Shown: positions 7,929 through 16,103, counted from the first letter of the stretch. The stretch: 43,041 bases of DNA from Candidatus Cloacimonadota bacterium (GCA_030611765.1 JAUWPE010000005.1:1-43041); one strand, 5' to 3'. Program-made: numbers and translations. Notes: generated by a model not told the origin, from the letters alone.

Positions 7929-10046
7929 CTATCTGTAAGATATTATGCAGGATAGTTCATAATTTATTCTAGGCGAGGGAACATTTCTTGAAGTTTCGTA
8001 TTGTACATTAAAGATATTATTTATACGAAAATTTATCGAAGCGTTGATTTTTTTGCCTATTTGAGATGTTAAATGCAAACCTGCATCATAAGTGGTATAA
8101 CCATCAATTACAACGGTATTGCTGAAATTATCATATTGTTTACCAACATTAAGGATCGATGCAAAGAGTTTGAGATTCATAAAAGAGTATGAAACTTTTC
8201 CCTGCACTTTATGGAGCGGTTTATTTGTAAGATATTTATCATAATGATCGGAAGATGTTGTCTTGTTGACAGGGTAGTTTCTTGAACCGTTACATTCAAT
8301 TTCAAAATTCTTAAAAACCTTCCAGTTCAGAGAACCCGAAAAGCCATAGAGTTCTGCATCGGCAAGATTTTTCGGCTTCCACACTCCAAGTGCGCTTCTG
8401 TACCAATAGATGAGATTTTCAATGCGGTTGAAATATGTTTCGCCGGCAAGTATGAATGTGCAAGCCTTCACTTTTGCATTGCTGCTCATGCCATAGGAAC
8501 GTTCAGGACCAAGATCGGGATTTCCCTGCACGCGTGAGTCACCTTTCCAGAAAAGTGAGCTGAATTCCGGCATTGCAAAAGAGTTTCCTCCTGAAATACT
8601 CATCTGAAAAATATCAGATTGTGCTGGATATTCAAGCGTAAGGTGAGATGACAGATAGACATCATCATTGATAAAGTAGTCGGCACGGATGGAAGGAATG
8701 AGTGAAATTTCCTGCTGCCCAAGAGAAAATGGACATGAAGTTTCGTTTGATAGATAGAGGAAAGTTCTATTTTTTTGAGAGATCGAACTTTCAGGATGGA
8801 GATGGTCATCATATTTGTAAGTTTCATATCGCAAACCACAATTTGAGATCGAAAACAGAATAGAACCTTTTGTGTTCAATTTTATTTGAGCTTCAAATGC
8901 AGAAGTTGTATTTGCCGAGTTGTATGCATAAAAGGGATTTTCAGTTTCATTTTCATAATTGCTTTTGTTGAATTGATAAAAGAGAGAACTCGTGAAATCG
9001 TTTTTTCCAAACGGGAGGTGTAATTCATTTTTAATATGTACTCTATCTGCCCTTGCTCGTGCGTTTTCGAACCACACATAATCGGTGGACTGCCCGGGAA
9101 TACCTTTATTGGCTTTATAATAAAGAAATGACAATTCAGAATATGTGTTCTTTTTAAAAGCTATTCGAGATTGAAGAGATAAAGAACCCTCTATAATGTC
9201 ATTATTTGTACGCCTGACCGTTTTTTCTTCCTGTTCATTATAATAGCTGAAATTGTTTTTTGCTGTATGACCATAAAGATTGCATAACACGGAAGAATTT
9301 CCAAAAGCAAAATTATTTTGATAATTTAGTGAATAATTTACCCAATTTCCGGAATGAAAGGTGAGATCATGATTGTGAAGACGTGAGCGGGAATTTTTCA
9401 GTACTATGTTAATAATACCGCCAATTGCAGATTCTCCGGATGTGCTACCTGCATTATGAGAGATAACTTCTACGTGATCAATCAAGTTTATGGGAATTGA
9501 GGTAACTGTGTTTCCAGCTGAATTGTCTGTTTTCATGCCGTCTATAAGATAGACACAATGACGTGGTTCATAAGCATAAAGCTGAAGTTGTTTCTCGCCG
9601 GTTGCACTTTCTTTTAGAAGTAATCCCGGATGAGATGAAACAAATTCCTGTGTGCCAATTTGTCCGAGATTTTCGGGAGTGAGTATTTCAACATCTGTAG
9701 AGGATAATTTGAGCGAAGTTGATTTTTCTGTGCTTACATTCAATCCCTGTATTCTAATGGGGTCAATTGAAAGATAAATAGTATTGTCTTTTGGGTCGTT
9801 AACAGTAAATTCTCTTGTCTCATAACCTTGTGATGATATAATTATTCTACATGGAATTTCGCAGCTACGCAATAAGAACATGCCATTATTATCTGAAAGT
9901 GTAATATGATCGGCATGAGCAATTTTTACTAACGCATACTGTATCGGCTTGCCTGTTTTTCCGCTGAGGACGCGCCCCTGAATATCTGCTAAAACAAGTG
10001 TAGGTAGTATGAAAAGAATAGAAATGACAATAAATAATTTACTCAT
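7929..10046 (-). CDS. btuB: TonB-dependent outer-membrane receptor, probable cobalamin receptor
   Basis: About 705 residues. The chosen ATG at 10046 overlaps the end of btuD by eight bases and opens a clean signal peptide (MSKLFIVISILFILPTLVLA); in-frame ATGs at 10058 and 10067 are alternatives. After the signal comes a carboxypeptidase-regulatory-like beta domain (IQGRVLSGKTGKPIQYALVKI, about 22-95). Next is a plug domain (ENLGQIGTQEFVSSHPGLLLKES, VYLIDGMKT, INLIDHVEVISHNAGSTSGESAIGGIINIVLK), then a ~500-residue beta-barrel ending in the aromatic-rich strand NYELSCIISYR. It imports its ligand across the outer membrane with TonB energy. The cobalamin assignment rests on the neighbouring btuD and propeller genes and on the riboswitch-led btuFC. 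Confidence 0.82.
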   Translation of the reverse strand: MSKLFIVISILFILPTLVLADIQGRVLSGKTGKPIQYALVKIAHADHITLSDNNGMFLLRSCEIPCRIIISSQGYETREFTVNDPKDNTIYLSIDPIRIQGLNVSTEKSTSLKLSSTDVEILTPENLGQIGTQEFVSSHPGLLLKESATGEKQLQLYAYEPRHCVYLIDGMKTDNSAGNTVTSIPINLIDHVEVISHNAGSTSGESAIGGIINIVLKNSRSRLHNHDLTFHSGNWVNYSLNYQNNFAFGNSSVLCNLYGHTAKNNFSYYNEQEEKTVRRTNNDIIEGSLSLQSRIAFKKNTYSELSFLYYKANKGIPGQSTDYVWFENARARADRVHIKNELHLPFGKNDFTSSLFYQFNKSNYENETENPFYAYNSANTTSAFEAQIKLNTKGSILFSISNCGLRYETYKYDDHLHPESSISQKNRTFLYLSNETSCPFSLGQQEISLIPSIRADYFINDDVYLSSHLTLEYPAQSDIFQMSISGGNSFAMPEFSSLFWKGDSRVQGNPDLGPERSYGMSSNAKVKACTFILAGETYFNRIENLIYWYRSALGVWKPKNLADAELYGFSGSLNWKVFKNFEIECNGSRNYPVNKTTSSDHYDKYLTNKPLHKVQGKVSYSFMNLKLFASILNVGKQYDNFSNTVVIDGYTTYDAGLHLTSQIGKKINASINFRINNIFNVQYETSRNVPSPRINYELSCIISYR

Positions 10047-10833
10047 CAGGACTTTCATTTTGAGCATAATTATAAAGTATATTCGGCTTTCCCGTGAATG
10101 GATTTCTTGTAACTTCTATCGGAACGTGAAAGACTTTTTTTAATTCTTCTTTTTTCAGAACATCCTCAGTATTGCCATAAGCAACAATGTGCCCATTATC
10201 CAGAATGAGTATCTTATTACAAAATTCTGCAGCGAGATTGATATTATGAGAAACTGCGAGAATGGTTTTGTTCTGTTCCTTATTTTGTTTTTGCAAGAGT
10301 GAGAAAATTCCTATCTGATGATGAATATCAAGATGGGATGCCGGCTCATCAAAAAGAAGAATATCCGTGTTCTGATTAAGCGCCATGGCGATCATGATAA
10401 GTTGAAACTCTCCACCGCTCAGTTCACTGATATAGCGACCGGAAAGATGATGGATATTGAGTTCATTTAGGATGTTTTCGGTTTGGACAATTTGCTTATT
10501 TGTGTAATTTTGCCAAAAACCGAGATAGGGATATTTTCCCATCAGCACGACATCCCGAACGGTAAAATCGAACTCAAAGTGTGGTTGCTGTACCACAACC
10601 GAAACCTTACGTGCACGTTCAATATCCGAGTAATCAGAAAGCGGAATATTATGAAGGTAAATATCTCCCCGATAGTCACTTATGTAACCACACAGGCACT
10701 TAATGAGAGTTGACTTGCCGGAGCCATTCGGTCCAATCAAACCAACAAAATCATTATTGTTCACAGTGAATGAAATATTATTTAGAACAGGTTTCTCGGA
10801 GTATGAATATTTTAAATTTGAAGTTTTTATCAT
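10039..10833 (-). CDS. btuD: ABC transporter ATPase, probable vitamin B12 import
   Basis: 264 residues; FepC/BtuD-type ATPase that drives the BtuC permease from the cytoplasmic side. Walker A GPNGSGKST at 34-42, Q-loop VVQQPHF near 80-86, signature LSGGE at 138-142, Walker B ILLFDEP at 158-164, D-loop SHLD and switch histidine in AVSHNIN. Its stop overlaps btuB. It starts 62 bases from the divergent rrf2 gene, so its promoter must lie in that short gap, separate from the riboswitch that controls btuF-btuC 2.3 kb away. No good ribosome site precedes the ATG. Iron-chelate ATPases look alike; the B12 assignment comes from the locus. Confidence 0.85.
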   Translation of the reverse strand: MIKTSNLKYSYSEKPVLNNISFTVNNNDFVGLIGPNGSGKSTLIKCLCGYISDYRGDIYLHNIPLSDYSDIERARKVSVVVQQPHFEFDFTVRDVVLMGKYPYLGFWQNYTNKQIVQTENILNELNIHHLSGRYISELSGGEFQLIMIAMALNQNTDILLFDEPASHLDIHHQIGIFSLLQKQNKEQNKTILAVSHNINLAAEFCNKILILDNGHIVAYGNTEDVLKKEELKKVFHVPIEVTRNPFTGKPNILYNYAQNESPDE

Positions 10834-10847
10834 TTTTATTGACGTTC

Positions 10848-10866
10848 ACATACTGGATTTGTATGT
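10848..10866. promoter_or_regulatory. Candidate operator between btuD and rrf2
   Basis: Inverted repeat ACATAC-N7-GTATGT in the 62-base divergent gap. Length and position suit autoregulation by the Rrf2 protein, and the site would also overlap the btuD promoter. No experimentally defined Rrf2 site is matched, so this is inference. Confidence 0.4.
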
Positions 10867-10895
10867 TTTAGTAAAATATGATCATGGAGGTCATA

Positions 10896-11309
10896 ATGAA
10901 AATATCGATTGATACCGACTACTGTTTGCGAGCTCTTCAGGAACTTGCATACCAGGATAGGGAGGCACCTTATTCTATTGTAAAGATAGCAACCAAGAGG
11001 AAAATTCCTAACAAATATCTCGAGAAGCTTTTCAGAAGAATGAGAATAGGCGGGATCGTTAAGTCCGTAAAGGGACGTACAGGTGGCTATATGCTTACCC
11101 GCGATCCTGATAAGATAACTACTAAAGATATCATCAAAGCAGTTGACGGCAGAACTAATATTCATAGCTGTACTGACCGCAAAACCGAAAAGCTCTGCGA
11201 GTTTATTGACGAATGCTCTTTCCAGGATTTCTGGACTGATTTTAATACTCATATTAATAACTTTCTTGAATCCTACACACTTGCTGACTTTCTTGAAAAA
11301 GAAAAATAA
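10896..11309 (+). CDS. Rrf2-family (IscR-like) transcription regulator
   Basis: 137 residues from the ATG at 10896, which follows GGAGG (10886-10890) at ideal spacing; the in-frame ATG at 10878 would put that site inside the gene. The N-terminal winged helix spans about 1-75 (SIVKIATKRKIPNKYLEKLFRRMRIGGIVKSVKGRTGGYML). Three cysteines at 92, 101 and 107 sit where IscR-type proteins hold a [2Fe-2S] cluster; the first gap (eight residues) is longer than IscR's five. It probably senses Fe-S status and controls the desulfurase and scaffold genes that follow after 11 bases. Divergent btuD shares its promoter region. Confidence 0.85.
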   Translation: MKISIDTDYCLRALQELAYQDREAPYSIVKIATKRKIPNKYLEKLFRRMRIGGIVKSVKGRTGGYMLTRDPDKITTKDIIKAVDGRTNIHSCTDRKTEKLCEFIDECSFQDFWTDFNTHINNFLESYTLADFLEKEK

Positions 11310-11320
11310 CTGAGTGTTCG

Positions 11321-12502
11321 ATGAGCGGTAAGGAAGTTTATCTCGACAGCTGTAAAACATCTCGCCTTGCGTCTGAAGTATTACACGCAATGATGCCCTA
11401 TTTGACAGATAAATATTGGTATCCAGGATCATTTACAAGCATTGGAACCGAGATCGCAGAAGTGATCGAACAGGCGCAGGAAACAGTTGCACATTCAATG
11501 AATGCAAAATCGGAAGAGATAACTTTTACTTCCGGCGGAACCGATGCGAATAATATTGCCATTCAGGGCATACTGCAGGCGAATAAAGAAAAGGGAAAGC
11601 ATTTCATTTGCTCAACCGTGTCACATCCATCCGTTCTGGCTATTTTTCAGGGAATGGAAAAGCGAGGATTTGAGGGAACCTATATCTCTGCAAATAAAGA
11701 TGGATATCTCAATCTTGATGAATTAGAAGCTGCGGTCAGACCGGATACCATTCTTGCTGCATTCACGCAGGTAAATCATATTCTTGGCACAATTCAGAAC
11801 TCAAAAGCGATCAGAAATATACTTGATCAATCTGATCATAAGGTATATCTGTTCATGGACTCCTGCGAAGCATATACAAAAATCCCACTCGATGTCGAAG
11901 AACTTGGTATTGACTCACTTTCAATCTCTGTGCATAAATTCAACGGACCAAAAGGGATGGGCATTCTCTATGTCAAAAAAGGAACAGAGATCGTACCTAC
12001 ACAGTTTGGAATTACAAGATTGTATAAACTGAAACCCGGGGCAATCAATGTGCCGGGAATAGTTGGGACTGAGAAAGCTGTCGAGCTGGCATTTACAGAT
12101 TTTGATAAGAAGATAGGGCGATACAGAGAACTTCAGAAATTGCTCTATGACGAGATAATGAAGAGAATTCCTGATGCAGTTCTCAACGGACCACCACTTG
12201 GAGAACGAAGTCCAGCTCATCTGAATGTAACATTCCGCTATATCGAAGGTGAGGCAATAATGATGATGCTTGATTTTGATAATATTCATGTTGAAACCGG
12301 CTCTGCATGCTCATCTCAGAATCTTCAGCCAAATTACATTCTGATGAATACAGGGCGAACTCATGAGGAATCTCATGGCTCTGTACGTTTTACTCTGGAT
12401 AGATTTGTCACAAAAGAGGATATTCTCAAAACTGTTGATGCACTGGAAAAAACAGCAAAAGAACTTCGCCGAAGAAGTCCTCTTGGTAAGAAGGAGCAAT
12501 AA
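11321..12502 (+). CDS. Cysteine desulfurase, NifS/IscS class, divergent
   Basis: 393 residues; fold-type I PLP enzyme that takes sulfur from cysteine and passes a persulfide to a scaffold. Seen: PLP lysine K206 in SVHKFNGPKG, PLP-stacking H102, D180 in FMDSCEAY, and the sulfur-carrying cysteine C330 in GSACSS. The N-terminal phrase DSCKTSR replaces the usual D-N-(A/S)-A-T-T. Two active-site phrases deviate: VNHILGT instead of VNNEIGT, and E183 where IscS has Q183, the residue contacting the PLP ring oxygen. The next gene overlaps its stop by one base, which suggests translational coupling. Regulator upstream and scaffold downstream support a role in Fe-S assembly; altered kinetics are possible. 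Confidence 0.85.
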   Translation: MSGKEVYLDSCKTSRLASEVLHAMMPYLTDKYWYPGSFTSIGTEIAEVIEQAQETVAHSMNAKSEEITFTSGGTDANNIAIQGILQANKEKGKHFICSTVSHPSVLAIFQGMEKRGFEGTYISANKDGYLNLDELEAAVRPDTILAAFTQVNHILGTIQNSKAIRNILDQSDHKVYLFMDSCEAYTKIPLDVEELGIDSLSISVHKFNGPKGMGILYVKKGTEIVPTQFGITRLYKLKPGAINVPGIVGTEKAVELAFTDFDKKIGRYRELQKLLYDEIMKRIPDAVLNGPPLGERSPAHLNVTFRYIEGEAIMMMLDFDNIHVETGSACSSQNLQPNYILMNTGRTHEESHGSVRFTLDRFVTKEDILKTVDALEKTAKELRRRSPLGKKEQ

Positions 12503-13137
12503 TGGCAATAAAATATTCGGAACTAGTGATAAAGCATTTCAAAAATCCACACAATGTAGGAATTATTGATAACCCGGATGCCTCTGCTACAGAGGGAAGT
12601 CCGGCATGCGGAGATCAGCTAACAGTGTATCTCAAGATAAATTCGGAAACGCAGATCATAGAGGATATCAAATTTCAATCCTATGGATGTGCATCCAATA
12701 TCGCCACCGCTTCGATAATTACTGATCTTGCAATGGGTAGAAATATAGAAGCAGCAAAACAGATAACCTGGAAACAGGCAGCTGACGAACTTGGCGGTCT
12801 GCCACCCATAAAAATGCACTGCTCTGTCCTTGCAGTCGATGCGCTTCGTTCAGCGATCAAAAATTGGGAACATAAATATCTCGGTAAAAAAATTGATGAT
12901 AGTCTCAGTAAAAAAAACATTGTAAAAGAACTTCAGAAAGTGATATACGGCAAGGTTGGTGTCGATATCGTGAGCTTGAAACTGCTCAAATATATCGGCA
13001 TTGATGATAAGAAGAATGTTCTGCTTGAAATTGCCATCAAAAAAGACGATCCATTTCTTGATGATGTGAAGCATGAGGTCAATGAACGTATGGAGAAATT
13101 TCCGAAGATAGCTTCAGTTAAGATTTCGCTGGTTTAG
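12502..13137 (+). CDS. IscU/NifU-type Fe-S scaffold fused to a C-terminal Fe-S-assembly-like domain
   Basis: 211 residues with AAGGAG upstream. Residues 1-125 are an IscU domain with the three ligand cysteines C36 (ACGD, with D38), C63 (YGCAS) and C107 (HCSVLA). Residues ~138-211 form a second domain (ELQKVIYGKVGVDIVSLKLLKYIGI ... ERMEKFPKIASVKISLV) resembling MIP18/DUF59-like Fe-S assembly domains. It lacks the CxxC expected in a true NifU C-terminal domain, so this is not classical NifU. It builds [2Fe-2S] or [4Fe-4S] clusters with sulfur from the preceding desulfurase. Its 3' end faces btuC, which is transcribed toward it. Confidence 0.85.
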   Translation: MAIKYSELVIKHFKNPHNVGIIDNPDASATEGSPACGDQLTVYLKINSETQIIEDIKFQSYGCASNIATASIITDLAMGRNIEAAKQITWKQAADELGGLPPIKMHCSVLAVDALRSAIKNWEHKYLGKKIDDSLSKKNIVKELQKVIYGKVGVDIVSLKLLKYIGIDDKKNVLLEIAIKKDDPFLDDVKHEVNERMEKFPKIASVKISLV

Positions 13138-13183
13138 CGAATCTTTGTGCTCATCTACACTCTATAAATATATAAAGAACGAT

Positions 13184-14131
13184 TTATTTTTTTCTTAGTA
13201 AATAAACAAAGAATGGCGCACCGAAAAGGGCGGTCACTACTCCTACAGGAATTTCAATAACCATTACAGAACGTGCAATAGTATCGGACAGCACGAGAAA
13301 ACTCGCACCAAGAAGCGCTGAAAGCGGTAGCATATAACGGTTATCAGATCCGATGAGAAGACGGGCTATGTGAGGAATAATAAGTCCTACAAATCCAATA
13401 ATTCCAACAAAAGATACAATTATGCCAACGAGAAATGAGGTAAGAATGAAAAGGAATTTTCTGGTTTTATACACATTTACTCCGAGCGTTTCTGCCGAAT
13501 AATCCCCTATTGAAAGAATGTTGATCTTTGCTGAGAAAAAGTAAAGGACTATGACTCCAACAATAGAGAGACCTGTAATCATCCAGAGTAAAAAGGACGT
13601 GGACTGTGAAAAAATAAACCCAAGATTTCCCATAAGGATCGAAAATATTTGAGCAAGGTCTTTGTGAAAAATACTCATCAGAAAAGCAATGATGGCAGAG
13701 AAGAACATATTCACGACAACGCCTGCAAGGATGAGCCGGGTTTTATCAATATGGCGATGTTTTTGTGCGATCTTCCATACAAGTATCATTGTCAGAAGCG
13801 CACCTAGGAAACCGAAAAGCGGCATCAAATATATCTTCTTAAGAAGAAGTCCGATAATACTTCCTAATGCAGCACCAGAAGAGATTCCAAGAAGATAAGG
13901 GTCTGCAAGAGGATTGTGTAGCATTCCCTGAAGCACACCGCCACTTATTGCAAGCACAAGACCGGCGACGATGCCAAGAATGATGCGTGGTATTCGTATG
14001 TTGAAAAGGATGTTTCTGCTGCTTTCCGTAAGTGAAAAAAGATTAATGGAACTTCCGCCGATCTGCAAAGAAACAAATATTACGATGAGTAATGCAATAA
14101 ATCCGAAGAGAATGTATAATTTCTTATTCAT
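13184..14131 (-). CDS. btuC: ABC transporter permease, FecCD/BtuC family, probable vitamin B12
   Basis: 315 residues from the ATG at 14131, which lies eight bases inside the end of btuF; an in-frame TTG at 14164 would overlap much further. About ten membrane helices. Family phrases: RIPRIILGIVAGLVLAISGGVLQGMLHNPLADPYLLGISSGAALG near residues 45-90, GDYSAETLGV near 210, and GIIGFVGLIIPHIARLLIG near 250-270, which contains the ATPase-coupling helix. Forms the membrane channel with BtuD. Coupled to btuF, it is led by the cobalamin riboswitch. Confidence 0.88.
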   Translation of the reverse strand: MNKKLYILFGFIALLIVIFVSLQIGGSSINLFSLTESSRNILFNIRIPRIILGIVAGLVLAISGGVLQGMLHNPLADPYLLGISSGAALGSIIGLLLKKIYLMPLFGFLGALLTMILVWKIAQKHRHIDKTRLILAGVVVNMFFSAIIAFLMSIFHKDLAQIFSILMGNLGFIFSQSTSFLLWMITGLSIVGVIVLYFFSAKINILSIGDYSAETLGVNVYKTRKFLFILTSFLVGIIVSFVGIIGFVGLIIPHIARLLIGSDNRYMLPLSALLGASFLVLSDTIARSVMVIEIPVGVVTALFGAPFFVYLLRKK

Positions 14132-14957
14132 TTTGTTGAATAGAAAGTTGTGATAATTTTTCAATTCCTTGAATTATTCTCGGACCAGCTCGAAGAATAA
14201 TATCCGGATCGATATCTTCTGTTGTGAAAACTCTATCGTTTTTAATGGCTGAAATCATACTCCAGCCCAATCGCTCTTTGATGTCTTTCTTGATTACACC
14301 TGGATAGGTTATAAAAATAATATCAGGATTGAGTTCAACAACTCTTTCCGATGAAACAGCGCAGTATTCACGTGGCAGTTCTGGAAAGATATTTATCAGC
14401 CCTGCTTTTTTAATTACATCTCCTACAAAGGAACCGGAAGAAGCGGTCATAAGGGGTTTGTTGTATATCTCGATGTAAATTGTAGGGTTTTCTCTGGGTT
14501 TGGCGATTGCACTAATCGATACTTGCATGTATTGAATCAGGGAATCGGCTTTCTCTTCTTTGTGAAGAAGCTCTCCTAAAGAAAAAATTGTTTCATAGAG
14601 AGCTTTGATAGATGAAGGGTAGAATTGGTGGACGGGGATATTGAGATTCAGCAATTTGTGCTTAAAAATTTCCTGTTCCATACCTGTAAGAAGTACTGCA
14701 TCCGGCTCCAGCACAACTATTTTTTCTATATTCGGAGCACTAAAACTCCCGATAATATTTTTTTGTTGGAGAGTTTGAGGGTAGTCGCATTCCTGAGTAA
14801 TACCGATAATATTATCTTCAGCTCCGAGCTCACAGACTATCTCCGCAAGTTCAGGAGATAGCACCACGATTCGCGGATCAGGAGCGTCAGCTTTTTCAAT
14901 TGGCATACTGCAGCTTATGGTTAGAAGCAGCCCACACAGGATCATCAATTTTTTCAT
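14124..14957 (-). CDS. btuF: Cobalamin-binding periplasmic protein
   Basis: 277 residues. Short signal sequence with a lipobox-like LLTISC ending at C16, so probably a lipoprotein held at the inner membrane. Two-lobed class III binding fold: RIVVLSPELAEIVCELGAEDNIIGIT near 28-55, NIEKIVVLEPDAVLL, a linking helix at about 115-145, then PREYCAVSSERVVELNPDIIFITYPG. It delivers B12 to BtuCD. First gene after the cobalamin riboswitch; the U-tract of the riboswitch terminator ends directly before the ATG, and no Shine-Dalgarno sequence is evident. Confidence 0.88.
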   Translation of the reverse strand: MKKLMILCGLLLTISCSMPIEKADAPDPRIVVLSPELAEIVCELGAEDNIIGITQECDYPQTLQQKNIIGSFSAPNIEKIVVLEPDAVLLTGMEQEIFKHKLLNLNIPVHQFYPSSIKALYETIFSLGELLHKEEKADSLIQYMQVSISAIAKPRENPTIYIEIYNKPLMTASSGSFVGDVIKKAGLINIFPELPREYCAVSSERVVELNPDIIFITYPGVIKKDIKERLGWSMISAIKNDRVFTTEDIDPDIILRAGPRIIQGIEKLSQLSIQQNE

Positions 14958-14958
14958 T

Positions 14959-14990
14959 AAAAAAAACCCAATCTCGGTGGAAAATGGGTT
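14959..14990 (-). terminator. Rho-independent terminator in the btuF leader
   Basis: On the minus strand, AACCCAT pairs with ATTGGGTT across a short loop (TTTCCACCGAG) and is followed by a run of eight T that reaches the ATG of btuF. Its place between riboswitch and gene indicates control by transcription attenuation when B12 is bound. Confidence 0.75.
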
Positions 14991-15036
14991 CTCAATGTAT
15001 GAGAATTATTCTTTCCGCCGAAAAATAATTGTCTAA

Positions 15037-15240
15037 TATATAAGGCAGGTTTCCTGGCTTACAGCCGAACAAGGATGCCTTCCCATTCCCGACCGTGCTC
15101 CGCCAGCTGGCGGATTGGGGATCGGGATCAGTGACGTCTCCTTAGAAAAGATGCTGATTACAGTGGCGGGGACCGCTTCCGATTTTCACGGAATTCCCTA
15201 TTGGTATTGTGCCAATGGCACGCACACAAGCACCTTATAT
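15037..15240 (-). promoter_or_regulatory. Cobalamin riboswitch (RF00174-type)
   Basis: On the minus strand the element starts with a P1 strand ATATAAGG and runs through AATAGGGAATTCCGTGAAAAT, GCGGTCCCCGCCACTG (the B12-box region) and AGCCAGGAAACCTGCC. It closes with CCTTATAT pairing to P1. These are the conserved landmarks of adenosylcobalamin-type riboswitches. It precedes btuF-btuC with a terminator in between. A 16-base palindrome of a dispersed repeat family sits in its peripheral, variable part (15099-15114). Confidence 0.93.
15099..15114. repeat. Palindromic repeat TCCGCCAGCTGGCGGA inside the riboswitch
   Basis: Perfect 16-base palindrome, identical to 19119-19134 inside the fakA gene. 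Here it would form part of a variable peripheral arm between the B12-box region and the terminal AGCCAGGA segment, so the core is not disturbed. Confidence 0.8.
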
Positions 15241-15317
15241 ATTACACACTATGTCAGAGATGTTTAGATAATTGAAAAGCATGTCAAATAAAATGGAAAT
15301 TTATACTAAATCAATAA

Positions 15318-15515
15318 TGAGTCCACTCTAAAAAGTTAAATTTAAGAAATCGAGAAACCGTTGAAACGGTTAATACATTTTTTTGTTTCATTAACCACCA
15401 ACTTAAGTTGGTGGTTAATAGGAAGATAGCTAATTGTAACCGATTTATCGGTTTCCAAATATTTGATGCATTTTCTAACATATTTCTATATTACACACTT
15501 TTTAGAGTAAACTCA
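15318..15515. mobile_element. MITE-like element with 19-bp terminal inverted repeats
   Basis: The left end TGAGTCCACTCTAAAAAGT and the reverse complement of the right end, TGAGTTTACTCTAAAAAGT, differ at two positions. ATAA flanks both sides and could be a 4-bp target duplication. The interior has no gene but three nested hairpins: AACCGT/ACGGTT at 15356-15371, a perfect palindrome with 14-bp arms TTAACCACCAACTT at 15391-15418, and AACCGAT/ATCGGTT at 15438-15453. This accounts for most of the gene-free gap 15241-15581; the remainder is AT-rich with nothing evident. Confidence 0.6.
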
Positions 15516-15581
15516 ATAATTTTTAGTAATTTGGTCGCTCTATCCGTATTTTTTTATATATTCATTATTTTAACCATTTTT

Positions 15582-16016
15582 TCAAAAAAGCATATATAAA
15601 AAAATACACAGAATTGTTAAAAATGAAATTCCTATCGGCACCCAGACCGGAGCAATCCAGGGTTTTGGAATAAGGAAAAGAACATCTATTGTTTTAAGAC
15701 CTTTTGGCCATTTTATTAGAACATAAAGTGAAACATAATAAAACAAATCCCAAAAGGCAAAAGTCCAAAGGAATACGATGATCATATCAAACAAACAATT
15801 TCCAACAAGAATGGATAAAACGATGAGCATAATGATCGTAGCAGCTTCTCGGGTTCTTTCGATAAGTAGATATTTTTTAGGAAATTTCTGTAGGAAATCT
15901 ATGTTTGTATCTTTTTCTTGAAAACCGAGAGTTTTACGCAAATAGACTACAACGACTCCTTCCAAATGAGCCATTGCAATACCAAAAATTGCGAGTAAAA
16001 TAAACTTCAGTAACAT
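15582..16016 (-). CDS. Conserved small membrane protein
   Basis: 144 residues with four predicted membrane segments (about 2-25, 52-72, 76-98, 120-143). Recognisable phrases are HLEGVVVVYLRKTLG after the first helix, ERTREAATIIMLIVLS before the second, FWDLFYYVSLYVLIKWP, and DVLFLIPKPWIAPVWVPIG before the last. The same pattern is known from uncharacterised membrane proteins in several phyla; the conserved E, R and D residues near the helices suggest a functional site, but no reaction is known. It is the last gene of the long minus-strand lipid/envelope run. Confidence 0.7.
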   Translation of the reverse strand: MLLKFILLAIFGIAMAHLEGVVVVYLRKTLGFQEKDTNIDFLQKFPKKYLLIERTREAATIIMLIVLSILVGNCLFDMIIVFLWTFAFWDLFYYVSLYVLIKWPKGLKTIDVLFLIPKPWIAPVWVPIGISFLTILCIFLYMLF

Positions 16017-16103
16017 AATCTTTCAATTCAGAATCTTTTAAGTATGCTAATATCTTTTTCTGTAATTGCCATTTAGCATTTCCTATAAAATTTCTTTTTT
16101 CTA

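Noticed and set aside
10836-11432. Long minus-strand open frame across rrf2
   Set aside because: It lies antisense to a well-supported Rrf2 gene and the desulfurase start, has no family motif and no ribosome site.
13122-13143. Hairpin at the end of the scaffold gene as a bidirectional terminator
   Set aside because: GATTTCGCT/AGCGAATC can pair, but it straddles the stop codon and is not followed by a convincing T-run on either strand.
13184-14957. btuC/btuF as iron-siderophore transport genes
   Set aside because: The families overlap in sequence, but the cobalamin riboswitch directly upstream decides for B12.
15356-15453. CRISPR-like repeats
   Set aside because: The three hairpins have different sequences and are not spaced as repeats and spacers.
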